Source: Gammaproteobacteria bacterium
GTDB taxonomy: Bacteria > Pseudomonadota > Gammaproteobacteria > Burkholderiales > Burkholderiaceae_C
Direction: 5' to 3'
Length of the DNA: 58,710 nt
NCBI GenBank assembly: GCA_025359085.1
Contig: JANYHL010000097.1
Location: 1-58,710, forward strand
Positions 1-9,179 of the stretch are shown piece after piece. Each line of letters begins with the position of its first letter. Position 1 is the stretch's first letter. Made by a program: the position numbers and the translations under genes. The notes beneath the pieces were generated by a model. That model saw nothing but the letters and a program-made list of their open reading frames with translations. It had not been told where the DNA came from and did not search any database.

Positions 1-214
1 AGCCCCTATCCCGCACGCGCTGCGCTTCATCAAGGTCCAGCAGGGCAAAGCCGTCGGCCGCGCGCAAGCCCTCAAACACACGCTCAATGCCATGGCCGTA
101 GGCATTGGCCTTGACGACGGCCCAGACCTTGGCGTCCGGCGCGGCCCGTCGGGCGCGCGCCAGATTGTGGCGCAGGGCGGCGGTGTGAATGACGGCTTGG
201 ATCGGACGTGGCAT
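1..214 (-). CDS. alr: Alanine racemase, N-terminal part (cut by window edge)
   Basis: The first 71 codons of a leftward gene are visible. The start is an ATG at 214. The segment [10 protein letters not shown] at about residues 33-42 is the PLP-lysine signature of alanine racemase, which interconverts L- and D-alanine for peptidoglycan. The family is known to use that lysine for the Schiff base and a C-terminal tyrosine as second base; the latter lies outside the window. The gene is divergent from lplT, with about 120 bp between them. Identification rests on the motif and on good collinearity of the N-terminal barrel region. A dadX-type catabolic paralogue cannot be excluded. Confidence 0.9.
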   Translation of the reverse strand, partial: MPRPIQAVIHTAALRHNLARARRAAPDAKVWAVVKANAYGHGIERVFEGLRAADGFALLDLDEAQRVRDRG

Positions 215-336
215 GGGGGCTCAGAGGTTAAAGCATGGGGTGTGGATTTTGACACCTCCGGGCCGTGCTATAAACCCGCATCGTTCGGAGACCCACCATA
301 CCAACTGCATCAGCCCCTGCTGCGCGCCTGTAGACC

Positions 337-1620
337 ATGAAACGCGGCTTTTTTTCCATCATGTCGGCACAGTTTTTCAGCTCGCTGGCAGACAACGCTT
401 TGTTTGTGACCGCCGTGCAATTGCTCCGAAGCAGCCACGCACCCGAGTGGCAGCAAGCCGCGTTGGTGCCGATGTTCGCTTTGTTCTATGTCATTCTGGC
501 GCCGTTTGTCGGCGCCTTTGCCGACTCCATGCCCAAGGGCAAAGTGATGCTGATCAGCAACTTCATCAAGGTGCTGGGTTGCTTGTTCATGCTGTTTGGC
601 TCTCACCCCTTGCTGGCCTACGCCATTGTGGGGCTGGGTGCCGCGGCCTATTCACCGGCCAAGTACGGCATCCTGACGGAATTGTTGCCGGCCTCGCAGC
701 TGGTCAAGGCCAACGGCTGGATTGAAGGCCTGACCATTGCCTCCATCATTTTGGGTGTGTTGCTGGGCGGACAACTGGTGGGGCCGGTGATTGCGCCCTG
801 GCTCTTGTCGTTTGATTTCCCCCTGATAGACACCGGCGTGAACAACGCGCCCGAGGCCGCCATTTCCGTGCTGATTTTTGTCTATTTGCTGGCGGCCTGG
901 TTCAACACCCATATTCCCCTGACCGGGGTCGATATGCGGCCCTTGCCGCGGCACATTGCTTCTCTGCTGCCTGATTTTTGGGTCTGCAATGCCCGTTTGT
1001 GGCGCGACAAACTGGGCCAGATATCACTCGCCGCCACCACCTTGATTTGGGGGGTCGCGGGCAATTTGCGTTTTATTGTGCTGGCCTGGGCGGCGGCAGC
1101 ACTGGGTTACACCGTCACGCAAGCCTCGGCCCTGCAAGGCGTGGTGGCGATCGGCATGGCCGCCGGCGCGGTGGTGGCGTCGATGCGCATGCGCCTGGAA
1201 GACGGGCCCCGCGTCATCACCCTGGGCATCGTCATGGGCATCCTGATCATCCTGCTGATCTTCATCAGCAATGTCTGGGTCGCGGCGCCGTTTCTGATTT
1301 TGCTGGGGGCGCTGGGCGGCTTCCTGGTGGTGCCGATGAACGCGCTGTTGCAGCACCGTGGTCACAACTTGATGGGCTCAGGCCGCTCGATTGCGGTGCA
1401 AAACTTCAACGAACAGGCCTGCATTCTGGGGCTCGGGGCGGTCTACAGCCTGTCCACTGGCCTGGGCGTGCCAACCTTCGCCGCCATCACCGGCTTTGGT
1501 CTGGTGATCGCCGGCTTCATGTGGCTGATCCGGCGCTGGCACGCGCGCAATTGCGTGGCGCACCGGGTCGAGATCGAGCATCTGCTGAGCATTGCGCGCA
1601 ACGACAAGTTTGAGGGCTGA
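337..1620 (+). CDS. lplT: Lysophospholipid transporter LplT (MFS)
   Basis: The 427-residue product is a polytopic membrane protein of the major facilitator superfamily. Its N-terminus, with FFSSLADNALFVTAVQLL, and the segment AAYSPAKYGILTELLP at about residues 105-120 are characteristic of LplT. LplT flips lysophosphatidylethanolamine and lysophosphatidylglycerol inwards across the inner membrane for re-acylation. In enterobacteria it pairs with the acyltransferase Aas; no aas gene is nearby here. Its position next to alr is a common arrangement in Burkholderiales as I recall it. The length is normal for the family and no damage is seen. Confidence 0.88.
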   Translation: MKRGFFSIMSAQFFSSLADNALFVTAVQLLRSSHAPEWQQAALVPMFALFYVILAPFVGAFADSMPKGKVMLISNFIKVLGCLFMLFGSHPLLAYAIVGLGAAAYSPAKYGILTELLPASQLVKANGWIEGLTIASIILGVLLGGQLVGPVIAPWLLSFDFPLIDTGVNNAPEAAISVLIFVYLLAAWFNTHIPLTGVDMRPLPRHIASLLPDFWVCNARLWRDKLGQISLAATTLIWGVAGNLRFIVLAWAAAALGYTVTQASALQGVVAIGMAAGAVVASMRMRLEDGPRVITLGIVMGILIILLIFISNVWVAAPFLILLGALGGFLVVPMNALLQHRGHNLMGSGRSIAVQNFNEQACILGLGAVYSLSTGLGVPTFAAITGFGLVIAGFMWLIRRWHARNCVAHRVEIEHLLSIARNDKFEG

Positions 1621-2539
1621 AGCGCTTGCGGCCTCTCAGACCCTTTTGCGCCGTCCGGCCTTGAACCCCGTCGCGCTGGCCGCGGCGGCCCTGACGCTCA
1701 ACGCCTTTGTCTGGGGTATTTCCTGGTGGCCGTTTCGCACCCTGCAGAGCCTGGGCCTGCACCCGCTGTGGAGCACGGCCTTGATTTATTGCTTTGCCCT
1801 GCTGTGTCTGGGACTGGTGCGGCCACGCGCCTGGCGCGGCTTCTTGCGCCACCCCGAGCTGTGGTGGCTGCTGCTGGCCGCCGGCTTGACCAATGTGGGC
1901 TTCAATTGGGCGGTCACGGTGGGCGACGTGGTGCGGGTCGTCTTGTTGTTCTACCTGATGCCCGCCTGGGTGGTGCTGCTGGCCTGGCCGGTGCTGGGCG
2001 AAAAGCCCAGCACCGGCTCGCTGTTGCGCCTGGCCCTGGCGCTGGCGGGCATGGTGATTGTGCTCAAAACCCCGGCATCACCCTGGCCGGTGCCAGAGAG
2101 CCTGGCCGACTGGCTGGCCCTGATGGGTGGCTTTTGTTTTGCCCTGACCAACATCCTGCTGCGCCGCCTCAACCAGACACCGGGCGAGTCGCGCATGCTG
2201 GCCATGTTTGCGGGCGGCGCGGTGCTGGCCAGCGCGGCGGCACTGTTGGGCTTGCGGCTGGGCGCGGTGACGCCGCTGCCCGCGCCCGACCTGGCCTGGT
2301 TCGCCTGGCTGCTGCTGATCAGCCTGGCGTTCCTGGCGGGCAACCTGGCATTGCAGTACGGGGCGGCCCACCTGAGCGCCAGCACGACCTCGCTCATCAT
2401 GCTGTCAGAAGTGGTGTTTGCCAGCGCCTCCTCGGTGCTGCTGGGGGCCGGGACGCTGTCGACGCGCACCCTGATCGGGGGCACCCTGATCCTGTTGGCG
2501 TCATTGCTGTCGGTGCTGTCATTTCGTCCGCCGCAGTGA
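1592..2539 (+). CDS. EamA/DMT-family transporter
   Basis: The protein is built of about ten hydrophobic helices in two EamA-like halves, as expected of the drug/metabolite transporter superfamily. The second half ends with a typical stretch, HLSASTTSLIMLSEVVFA. No ATG lies near the 5' end. The candidate starts are TTG codons at 1592, 1610 or 1643, so the gene overlaps the 3' end of lplT by up to 29 bp and is probably translationally coupled to it. The substrate cannot be told from sequence. Related proteins export amino acids or other small metabolites. Confidence 0.8.
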   Translation: MRATTSLRAEALAASQTLLRRPALNPVALAAAALTLNAFVWGISWWPFRTLQSLGLHPLWSTALIYCFALLCLGLVRPRAWRGFLRHPELWWLLLAAGLTNVGFNWAVTVGDVVRVVLLFYLMPAWVVLLAWPVLGEKPSTGSLLRLALALAGMVIVLKTPASPWPVPESLADWLALMGGFCFALTNILLRRLNQTPGESRMLAMFAGGAVLASAAALLGLRLGAVTPLPAPDLAWFAWLLLISLAFLAGNLALQYGAAHLSASTTSLIMLSEVVFASASSVLLGAGTLSTRTLIGGTLILLASLLSVLSFRPPQ

Positions 2540-2585
2540 GGGGTCCGAGAGGGCACGGCGCGGGCGCAGATGGTATGGTCAAGCC

Positions 2586-3293
2586 ATGCAAACACAAATT
2601 GATCATTTAGTCGTCGTCGCTCAAACGCTGGAATGGGGGGTGCAGTGGTGCGAGTCCACCCTGGGCATCACGCCCAGCCCGGGCGGTGAGCAGGCGCTGC
2701 ATGGCACGCACAACCGCTTGTTCAAAATCGCCACGCCGGCCAACCCGCTGGCTTATCTTGAAATCATCGCCCTCAATCCAGCCGCCAAAAGGCCCGCCAG
2801 CGCAACAGCCAAGCGCTGGTTTGACATGGACGATGCGGCGCTGCAAGCCGCCGTCGCGATCGCACCGCGTCTGGTGCATTTTGTGGCCTGTACCAGCGAC
2901 ATCCAGGCGGCGCGTACCGCTTTGAAAGCGCAAGGCATCGACCGCGGCCCCGCGGTGCAAGACAAGCGCCATTCACGCCGGGGGGTGCTGCAATGGCAAC
3001 TCACTGTGCGGGAAGATGGACAGCGTCTGTTCAATGGCGCGCTGCCCAGCTTGATTCAATGGGGCAAACCCGATGCGGCCGAGCCCCTGCGCCTGCACCC
3101 CAGAAACAGTTTGCCGCGTTCCGGCGTGACGCTTCAGCGTCTTGACATCACGCACCCGACGGCGGCCAAGCTGCAAGCGGCTTTTGAGGCGATCGGACTC
3201 GCCGACATCACCCTTGAAACGGGCCCGGCCAACCTCAGCGCCCTCCTGCACACCCCCAAAGGCATCGTCCGGCTGGAGAGCCACGGGATTTAG
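2586..3293 (+). CDS. VOC-family (glyoxalase-like) protein
   Basis: The 235-residue soluble protein begins with IDHLVVVAQTLEWG, followed by a YLEIIALNP strand, the opening of the glyoxalase-like (Glyoxalase_3 type) vicinal-oxygen-chelate fold. A second half from about residue 95 (LVHFVACTSDIQAA) repeats the pattern. VOC proteins bind a divalent metal and act as isomerases, dioxygenases or resistance proteins. The specific reaction is not evident. It sits between the DMT transporter and glutathione peroxidase on the same strand and could be co-transcribed with either. Confidence 0.75.
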   Translation: MQTQIDHLVVVAQTLEWGVQWCESTLGITPSPGGEQALHGTHNRLFKIATPANPLAYLEIIALNPAAKRPASATAKRWFDMDDAALQAAVAIAPRLVHFVACTSDIQAARTALKAQGIDRGPAVQDKRHSRRGVLQWQLTVREDGQRLFNGALPSLIQWGKPDAAEPLRLHPRNSLPRSGVTLQRLDITHPTAAKLQAAFEAIGLADITLETGPANLSALLHTPKGIVRLESHGI

Positions 3294-3389
3294 CGCGGGC
3301 GACCGCCTCCTCCTGCGCCCAGGACCGCCCGGGCAGAGTGGCGTTAAAAGTGCGACACTGACCTTCCCATTCACCCATCGGGAGCATCC

Positions 3390-3875
3390 ATGCGCACTGT
3401 GTACGATTTTGAAGCCCAGCAAATCAATGGCCAGTCCGTTGCCCTGAGCCAGTTCAAGGGCAAGGTCATGCTGATCGTCAACACGGCCAGTGCCTGTGGC
3501 TTCACGCCGCAATTTGCCGGTCTGGAAGCACTGCATGAAAGCTATGGCCAGAAGGGTTTGGTGGTGCTGGGCTTCCCGTGCAACCAGTTTGGCGCGCAAG
3601 ACGCCGGCAGCAACGATGAAATTGCCGAGTTTTGCCAGTTGAACTACGGCGTGAGCTTTCCCATGATGGCCAAAATTGACGTCAATGGCGCGCAGGCGCA
3701 CCCGCTGTACCAGTGGTTGACCACCGAGGCGCCCGGTCTGCTGGGCAGCAAGGCGATCAAATGGAATTTCACCAAGTTCCTGGTCGGCAAGGATGGCCAG
3801 GTGCTCAAGCGCTACGCGCCGATTGACACGCCCGCGGGCATGGCCAAAGACATTGAAGCGGCGCTGGCGGCCTGA
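3390..3875 (+). CDS. Glutathione peroxidase (BtuE/GPX4-like, thiol peroxidase)
   Basis: The 161-residue protein carries the peroxidatic cysteine at residue 36 in [10 protein letters not shown], the FPCNQFGAQ motif with Cys64 and the catalytic glutamine near 70, and the WNFTKFLV tryptophan motif. These are the catalytic cysteine, glutamine and tryptophan of the family. Bacterial members of this small monomeric type reduce hydroperoxides and usually use thioredoxin rather than glutathione, with Cys64 as the likely resolving residue. The first motif normally reads ASKCGFTPQ; here the lysine is alanine. A GGGAGCATCC stretch precedes the ATG at 3390 and supplies the ribosome binding site. Confidence 0.92.
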   Translation: MRTVYDFEAQQINGQSVALSQFKGKVMLIVNTASACGFTPQFAGLEALHESYGQKGLVVLGFPCNQFGAQDAGSNDEIAEFCQLNYGVSFPMMAKIDVNGAQAHPLYQWLTTEAPGLLGSKAIKWNFTKFLVGKDGQVLKRYAPIDTPAGMAKDIEAALAA

Positions 3876-3881
3876 GCCGAT

Positions 3882-4796
3882 TCAGTTAACCCGCCAGGCC
3901 GGGCGGATCAAGGCCAGCGCGGGCGAGGGCCGCGTCACGCTGGGGTCAAACGGATGCACCAGCGTGCCCACCGAGCGCACGATGCGCTGCACATAGGCGC
4001 GGGTTTCCTGGTACGGCGGCACGCCCCGGTAACGCTCCACCTTGCCCTCGCCCGCGTTGTAGGCGGCCGCTACCAGTGCAATATCACCCTCAAAATAGGC
4101 CAGCAGCCAACGCAGATAGGCCAGACCACCGCGGATGTTCTGCGCCGCATCAAACGGGTTGCGCACCTGGAAGCGCTGGCTGGTCTCGGGAATGAGCTGC
4201 ATCAGCCCCTGGGCGTTCATAGGGGAGAGCGCCTGACTGTCAAAATTGGATTCGGCGGCGATGATGGCCAGCGCCAGTTGCGGTTGCACTTGGTACTGCG
4301 GCGCCATTTTCATCACCAGTTCAAGAATCTTGCGCGGCGCCAGCGCCTGGTAGTCCACCCCCGGCTTTGACGCCCCCTTCGACAACTCGGGCCCGCGCGG
4401 CGGCGCAGGCGGGCGCAGGCACTCGGGCACGTCGGTGCGGGGCTCTCCGACGATTTTCAGCATGCGATGCGCGGCTTCCAGCCCCTGCGCGGCGGCGGCC
4501 TGGAAAAAGTAGGCCGCCGTGGCGTCGTCGCGCGGCACACCGCGTCCGTTGGCATAGATCCAGCCCAGGTTGTAATGGGCCTGGGGGTCGCCCAGCAACG
4601 CGGCTTTGCAGTACAGGGAGATGGCCAGCGCCGGGTTGCGCGGCACGCCTTCACCATTCTCAAAGGCAATGGCCTGCTCGCGCAGGTCAAGGGCACGAAT
4701 ATCCGCCGCGCTGTCCTGGGCCAGCGCGGGCAAGACGGCAGCGACACCCAGTAGGGAGATCAACAGCGGACGGCGACATCGGGCCAGGGGGTGCAT
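3882..4796 (-). CDS. Sel1-repeat lytic transglycosylase (SLT domain)
   Basis: After a signal peptide ending near VLPALAQD come two Sel1-like repeats at about residues 40-110 (for example AHYNLGWIYANGRGVPRD). A C-terminal SLT domain has the catalytic glutamate in AIIAAESNFDSQA, the GLMQLIPETSQRF motif and AAYNAGEGKVERY. The enzyme should cleave the MurNAc-GlcNAc bond of peptidoglycan in the periplasm to give anhydro-muropeptides. I chose the ATG at 4796. A GTG at 4814 would add six residues and is also possible. It converges on the glutathione peroxidase gene, leaving only 6 bp between them. Confidence 0.88.
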   Translation of the reverse strand: MHPLARCRRPLLISLLGVAAVLPALAQDSAADIRALDLREQAIAFENGEGVPRNPALAISLYCKAALLGDPQAHYNLGWIYANGRGVPRDDATAAYFFQAAAAQGLEAAHRMLKIVGEPRTDVPECLRPPAPPRGPELSKGASKPGVDYQALAPRKILELVMKMAPQYQVQPQLALAIIAAESNFDSQALSPMNAQGLMQLIPETSQRFQVRNPFDAAQNIRGGLAYLRWLLAYFEGDIALVAAAYNAGEGKVERYRGVPPYQETRAYVQRIVRSVGTLVHPFDPSVTRPSPALALIRPAWRVN

Positions 4797-4841
4797 ACGG
4801 CGCAGTGTCAGCACTTCTTGTGCTGCGCCGCTTGCGAAAAC

Positions 4842-5900
4842 TCAACTCGGCATCGTGCGCAACCGCGCGGCGGCCTCGCGCAGGCTGGCGGCGGTGCTGT
4901 CCCAGCCCAGGCAGGCATCGGTAATGGAGACGCCGTAGCGCAGGTCTTGCGGCTTGAGCAGTTTTTGAGCGCCTTCGAACAGGTTCGATTCCAGCATCAC
5001 GCCCTTGATGGCGCGGTTACCGTCAACCATCTGGCCGACCACGTCTTTGAGCACCAGTGTTTGCAGCGCGTGGTTTTTGCGCGAGTTGGCGTGACTGCAA
5101 TCCACCACGATGTTGACAGGCAAATGGGCGGCCTGGAGCGCGGCGTCGGCTTGCGCCACCGCCACCGAGTCGTAATTGGGCACGGCACCGCCGCGCAGGA
5201 TCAAATGGCCAAAGGCATTGCCGCGGGTTTGCGTCAACGCCACCTGGCCGTCACCATTGATGCCCAAGAACGCATGCGGCTGCGCCGCTGACAACATGCC
5301 GTTCAAGGCAACGTCCAGGTCGCCGTCGGTGCCGTTCTTGAAGCCAACCGGGGAGGACAGGCCGCTGGCCATTTCACGGTGCGTCTGGCTCTCGGTGGTG
5401 CGCGCGCCAATCGCGCTCCAGGCGATCAGGTCGCCCAGGTACTGCGGCGTGATCGGGTCCAGCGCCTCCGTGCCGCACGGCAGGCCCATGTCGTTCAGGT
5501 CGACCAGCAGTTGACGCCCGATGTGCAGCCCGGCTTCGATGTCAAAGGAGTCGTCCATGTGCGGGTCGTTGATCAGGCCCTTCCAGCCGACCGTGGTGCG
5601 CGGTTTTTCAAAGTAAACCCGCATCACGATGAACAGCTGATCTGTCAACTCATCGGCCAGCGCCTTGAGGCGCTGGGCATAGTCTTTGGCGGCAGCGATG
5701 TCGTGAATCGAACACGGCCCCACCACCACCAGCAGACGTGGGTCCTGCCCCTGCAGGATGTTGGCCACCGTGGCGCGGGCGGCGCTGACGGTTTGGCTGG
5801 CGCGCGCGGTGGCGGGCACGGCGTCGTGCAGCGCGCTGGGCGACAACAGGGCCTGTTGCGCGACCACGTTCAGGTTTTCAAGGGCCGAGGGGAAGGTCAT
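4842..5900 (-). CDS. aroG: 3-Deoxy-7-phosphoheptulonate synthase (class I DAHP synthase)
   Basis: The 352-residue protein matches the AroF/G/H family in length and motifs: VVGPCSIHD near residue 60, MRVYFEKPRTTVGWKG, GLPCGTEALDPITPQY, and GARTTESQTHRE. It condenses phosphoenolpyruvate with erythrose 4-phosphate in the first step of the shikimate pathway. Such isoenzymes are usually feedback-inhibited by one aromatic amino acid; which one cannot be read safely here. The gene stands alone. A short palindrome, AAATTTATAAATTT, lies 19 bp before the start and probably overlaps the promoter. Confidence 0.93.
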   Translation of the reverse strand: MTFPSALENLNVVAQQALLSPSALHDAVPATARASQTVSAARATVANILQGQDPRLLVVVGPCSIHDIAAAKDYAQRLKALADELTDQLFIVMRVYFEKPRTTVGWKGLINDPHMDDSFDIEAGLHIGRQLLVDLNDMGLPCGTEALDPITPQYLGDLIAWSAIGARTTESQTHREMASGLSSPVGFKNGTDGDLDVALNGMLSAAQPHAFLGINGDGQVALTQTRGNAFGHLILRGGAVPNYDSVAVAQADAALQAAHLPVNIVVDCSHANSRKNHALQTLVLKDVVGQMVDGNRAIKGVMLESNLFEGAQKLLKPQDLRYGVSITDACLGWDSTAASLREAAARLRTMPS

Positions 5901-6021
5901 GACAATATCTGTTCCATAAAATTTATAAATTTGTGCCGATTAACCGGGATGAGCAAATCGCGGCCAGACCCCGTTGTTCCACCGCGCCGGCGCTGCAGGG
6001 GCGTGGCGGCCCGGCGCCGCG

Positions 6022-7527
6022 CTAGCGATTGGTCGGAAAGCTGTAAACCGCGCCTTCGCGCACGCCCGCCGACGGCCAGCGCTGCGTGATGGTCTTGCGC
6101 TTGGTGTAAAAGCGCACGGCGTCCGGCCCATAGGCCGACAGGTCGCCAAACAGACTGCGCTTCCAGCCGCCAAACGAGTGATACGCCACCGGCACCGGCA
6201 AGGGCACGTTGATGCCGACCATGCCGACCAGGATGTGGTCTGAAAAATAGCGCGCTGCTTCGCCGTCGCGGGTAAAGATGCAGGTGCCGTTGCCGTACTC
6301 ATGCGCGTTGATCAGGTCCATCGCCTCCCGCAGGGTGGCCACGCGCATGACGCCCAGCACCGGACCAAAAATTTCTTCCTGGTAAATCGTCATGCCGGGT
6401 TTCACATGGTCGAACAGGCAGGCGCCCAAAAAGTAACCCCCCTCATGGCCCGGCACGCTCACCGTGCGGCCATCGACCACCAGCGTGGCGCCTTCTTTGA
6501 CGCCTTGATCCACATACCCTTTGACCTTGTCAAAGTGCGCTTGGGTCACCAGCGGGCCCATGTCGCTGTCGGCGTCGGTGCCGGGGCCGACCTTCATTTT
6601 GGCAATCTCGGCCTGCAGGCCCGCGACCACCGCGTCGGCGGTGGCGTCACCCACCGCCAGCACCAGCGGAATCGCCATGCAGCGTTCGCCGCAGGAGCCA
6701 AAGGCGGCGCCCATCAAGGCGCTCACGGCGTTGCCGATGTCGGCGTCGGGCATCAACACCGCGTGATTCTTGGCGCCACCCAAGGCCTGCACCCGCTTGC
6801 CGTGGGCACAGCCGGTGGCATAGATGTATTCGGCAATCGGGGTCGAGCCGACAAAGCTGATGGCTTGCACGCGCTTGTCCGTCAGCAGCGTGTCCACCGC
6901 TTCCTTGTCGCCGTTGACCACATTCAGCACGCCCGGCGGCAGGCCGGCCTGCAGGGCCAGTTCGGCCACCAGCAGCGCACTGCTCGGGTCGCGCTCGGAC
7001 GGCTTGAGCACAAAAGTGTTGCCGCAGGCAATCGCCATCGGCCACATCCACAGCGGCACCATGATGGGGAAGTTGAACGGGGTGATGCCGGCGGTAACGC
7101 CCAGCGGCTGGAACTCGCTCCACGAGTCCATCGCCGGGCCGACGTTCTTGCTGTGCTCGCCCTTGAGCAGCTCCGGCGCATAAGAGGCGTATTCGACGTT
7201 TTCAATGCCGCGCTGCAACTCGCCCATGGAGTCTGACAGCACCTTGCCATGCTCGGCGGTGAGCAGGGCGCAGAGTTGCTCGGCGTTGTCTTCAAGCAGT
7301 GTTTTGAGCCGGCTCATGACGCGCGCGCGCTTCAGGGGTGGTGTGGCGCGCCAGGCCGGGTAAGCGGCCTGGGCGCTGGCAATGGCTTGCTCGACGGTGT
7401 GCTTGTCGGCCAGCAGCACGCGCTTTTCAGCCAGGCCGGTGGCGGGGTTGAACACATCTTGCGAGCGCGTACCACCCGCGACCAGTTGGCCGTCGATCAG
7501 GTGTTGAATTTGGGGAAGGTTTTGCAT
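6022..7527 (-). CDS. mmsA: Methylmalonate-semialdehyde dehydrogenase (CoA-acylating)
   Basis: The 501-residue aldehyde dehydrogenase has GVTAGITPFNFPIMVPLWMW, the GSTPIAEYIY nucleotide-binding turn and the catalytic cysteine in GSCGERCMAIP. The last motif is specific to MmsA/IolA-type CoA-acylating members. The enzyme turns methylmalonate semialdehyde or malonate semialdehyde into propionyl- or acetyl-CoA using NAD and CoA. It lies just downstream of an omega-transaminase on the same strand, 113 bp away. Together they could convert beta-alanine to malonate semialdehyde and then acetyl-CoA. The intervening gap holds a 60-bp palindrome. Confidence 0.93.
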   Translation of the reverse strand: MQNLPQIQHLIDGQLVAGGTRSQDVFNPATGLAEKRVLLADKHTVEQAIASAQAAYPAWRATPPLKRARVMSRLKTLLEDNAEQLCALLTAEHGKVLSDSMGELQRGIENVEYASYAPELLKGEHSKNVGPAMDSWSEFQPLGVTAGITPFNFPIMVPLWMWPMAIACGNTFVLKPSERDPSSALLVAELALQAGLPPGVLNVVNGDKEAVDTLLTDKRVQAISFVGSTPIAEYIYATGCAHGKRVQALGGAKNHAVLMPDADIGNAVSALMGAAFGSCGERCMAIPLVLAVGDATADAVVAGLQAEIAKMKVGPGTDADSDMGPLVTQAHFDKVKGYVDQGVKEGATLVVDGRTVSVPGHEGGYFLGACLFDHVKPGMTIYQEEIFGPVLGVMRVATLREAMDLINAHEYGNGTCIFTRDGEAARYFSDHILVGMVGINVPLPVPVAYHSFGGWKRSLFGDLSAYGPDAVRFYTKRKTITQRWPSAGVREGAVYSFPTNR

Positions 7528-7560
7528 GGCGAGGAGCTCATGATGGAGTTGCTGGAAACA

Positions 7561-7620
7561 CCGTTCGCCCTGAGCTTGTCGAAGGGCTGGCTACAGCTTC
7601 GACAGGCTCATCCCGAACGG
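7561..7620. repeat. 60-bp REP-like palindrome between the transaminase gene and mmsA
   Basis: The arms CCGTTCGCCCTGAGC and the complementary GGCTCATCCCGAACGG, plus inner arms TTGTCGAAG and CTTCGACAG, make a long imperfect inverted repeat. It is an interspersed palindrome of a kind I recall from Comamonadaceae. In the transcript it would form a stable hairpin between the two cistrons and could stabilise the upstream message or attenuate mmsA. Confidence 0.85.
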
Positions 7621-7640
7621 CCAATATAAACAAAATGGCT

Positions 7641-8990
7641 TTAAGCAGTTTGATTAAGGGTTTCGCCCAACGCATTGACCAGGCTGTCCAACTGGGCTGG
7701 GGTCGAGATGAAAGGCGGGGCCAGTTGAATGGTATCGCCCCCATAGCGCACATAAAAGCCTTTTTTCAGCATCGCCATGGCAATCTCGAACGGCCGCTTG
7801 GCCGCTTCCCCTGGCAAGGCGTCGATGGTGAAGCCGGCCGCCAGGCCGAAGTTGCGGATGTCGGTGATGTGGCGCGCGCCTTTGAGGCTGTGCACCGCGT
7901 TCTCGAAATGGGGTGCCAATGCGTTGACCCGGTCGATCATGCTTTCTTTCACCAGAATATCCAGCGTGGCCAGCGCTGCGGCGCACGTCACCGGGTGCGC
8001 CGAGTAGGTGTAGCCGTGGGCGAACTCCAGCATGTAGTCGGGCCCGCCGACGGCCATGAAGGTGTCGTAGATTTCTTTCTTGGCCAGCACCGCGCCGATC
8101 GGCTGTGCGCCGTTGCTGATCTGCTTGGCCACATTCATGATGTCAGGCGTGACGCCAAACGCCTCGGCGCCGGTGTAGGCGCCAGCGCGGCCAAAGCCGG
8201 TGATGACTTCGTCAAAAATCAGCAGGATGTTGTGGGCGGTGCAAATCTCGCGCAGGCGCTGCAAATAGCCCTTGGGCGGAATAATGACGCCGGCCGAGCC
8301 GGAGAACGGCTCGACGATGACGGCCGCAATGTTGCTGGCGTCATGCAGCGCGATCAGGTTCAGCAAATCATCGGCCAACTCGGCACCTTGATCCGGCATG
8401 CCGCGCGAGAACGCGTTGCGGGCCAATTGGGTATGCGGCAGGTGGTCGGCCTCAATGCCTTGGCCAAACATCTTGCGCGTGCCGCCGATGCCGCCGACCG
8501 AGACGCCGCCGAAGGTGACGCCGTGATAGCCTTTTTCACGACCGATCAGGCGGGTCTTGCTGGCCTGTCCCTTGCTGCGCCAGTAGGCGCGCGCCATCTT
8601 GAGCGACGTGTCGGCCGACTCGGAGCCCGAGCCGGTAAAAAACACGTAGTCGAGCCCGGCGGGCGTCAGTTCTTTCAGCTTGTTGGCCAACTCAAACGAC
8701 AGCGGATGGCCAAACTGGAAGGCGGGTGAGTAGTCCATGCTGGCCAGCTGGCGCGTGACGGCCTCGGTGATTTCGCTGCGTCCATGACCCAGGCCGCAGC
8801 ACCACAAGCCGGACAGGCCATCAAAAATCTGTTTGCCATGCTGGTCGGTGTAATAGCAGCCCTTGGCTGCGACCATCAGGCGCGGCTTAGCCTTGAATTC
8901 ACGGTTGCCGCTGAACGGCATCCAGTGGGCATCAAGCCAGGCGGCGTCCGTGCGCGGTGCGCTCAGGGCTGGGGCGTCGTTGAGGTTCAC
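7641..8990 (-). CDS. Beta-alanine/omega-amino acid--pyruvate aminotransferase (class III)
   Basis: The 449-residue protein is a class III PLP aminotransferase. It has GLSGLWCCGLGHGR near residue 60, FFTGSGSESADTSLK near 120, LLIFDEVITGFGRAG near 250 with the PLP-ring aspartate, and the Schiff-base lysine in NVAKQISNGAQPIGA. The cysteine-rich GLWCCG segment and the mmsA neighbour fit omega-amino acid:pyruvate transaminase, giving malonate semialdehyde from beta-alanine plus alanine. The start is a GTG at 8990 preceded by AGGAGA. Other amines such as taurine or putrescine remain possible substrates. Confidence 0.88.
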   Translation of the reverse strand: MNLNDAPALSAPRTDAAWLDAHWMPFSGNREFKAKPRLMVAAKGCYYTDQHGKQIFDGLSGLWCCGLGHGRSEITEAVTRQLASMDYSPAFQFGHPLSFELANKLKELTPAGLDYVFFTGSGSESADTSLKMARAYWRSKGQASKTRLIGREKGYHGVTFGGVSVGGIGGTRKMFGQGIEADHLPHTQLARNAFSRGMPDQGAELADDLLNLIALHDASNIAAVIVEPFSGSAGVIIPPKGYLQRLREICTAHNILLIFDEVITGFGRAGAYTGAEAFGVTPDIMNVAKQISNGAQPIGAVLAKKEIYDTFMAVGGPDYMLEFAHGYTYSAHPVTCAAALATLDILVKESMIDRVNALAPHFENAVHSLKGARHITDIRNFGLAAGFTIDALPGEAAKRPFEIAMAMLKKGFYVRYGGDTIQLAPPFISTPAQLDSLVNALGETLNQTA

Positions 8991-9034
8991 GGTGTCTCCT
9001 TGTAGGGTTATTGATCCGGCCCAGAAGACTTGAA

Positions 9035-9085
9035 CCGTTCGCCCTGAGCTCGTCGAAGGGCTTGGGCAGGCTCAGCCAGAGCGGG
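9035..9085. repeat. Degenerate second copy of the REP-like palindrome
   Basis: The left arm, CCGTTCGCCCTGAGC followed by TCGTCGAAGGGC, differs from the copy at 7561 by one base over 27. The right arm (GGGCAGGCTCAGCCAGAGCGG) is eroded. It lies in the intergenic region between the transaminase and its LysR regulator, so the two copies flank the transaminase gene. Confidence 0.75.
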
Positions 9086-9179
9086 GCTCATGAACAATCT
9101 GGGGTAAAGGCAATTGGCGATTCTGAGTCCTTCTGTTACTCTTATAAATGTCTAAGTATCACTACAAAGTTGGCAATCC

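Noticed and set aside
249-274. TTGACA and TATAAA upstream of lplT as a promoter
   Set aside because: The boxes are good but only 14 bp apart, which is too short for a normal sigma-70 promoter.
7528-9179. CRISPR-like array from the recurring palindromes
   Set aside because: There are only two unequal copies 1.4 kb apart with a gene between them; no spacer-repeat pattern exists anywhere in the window.
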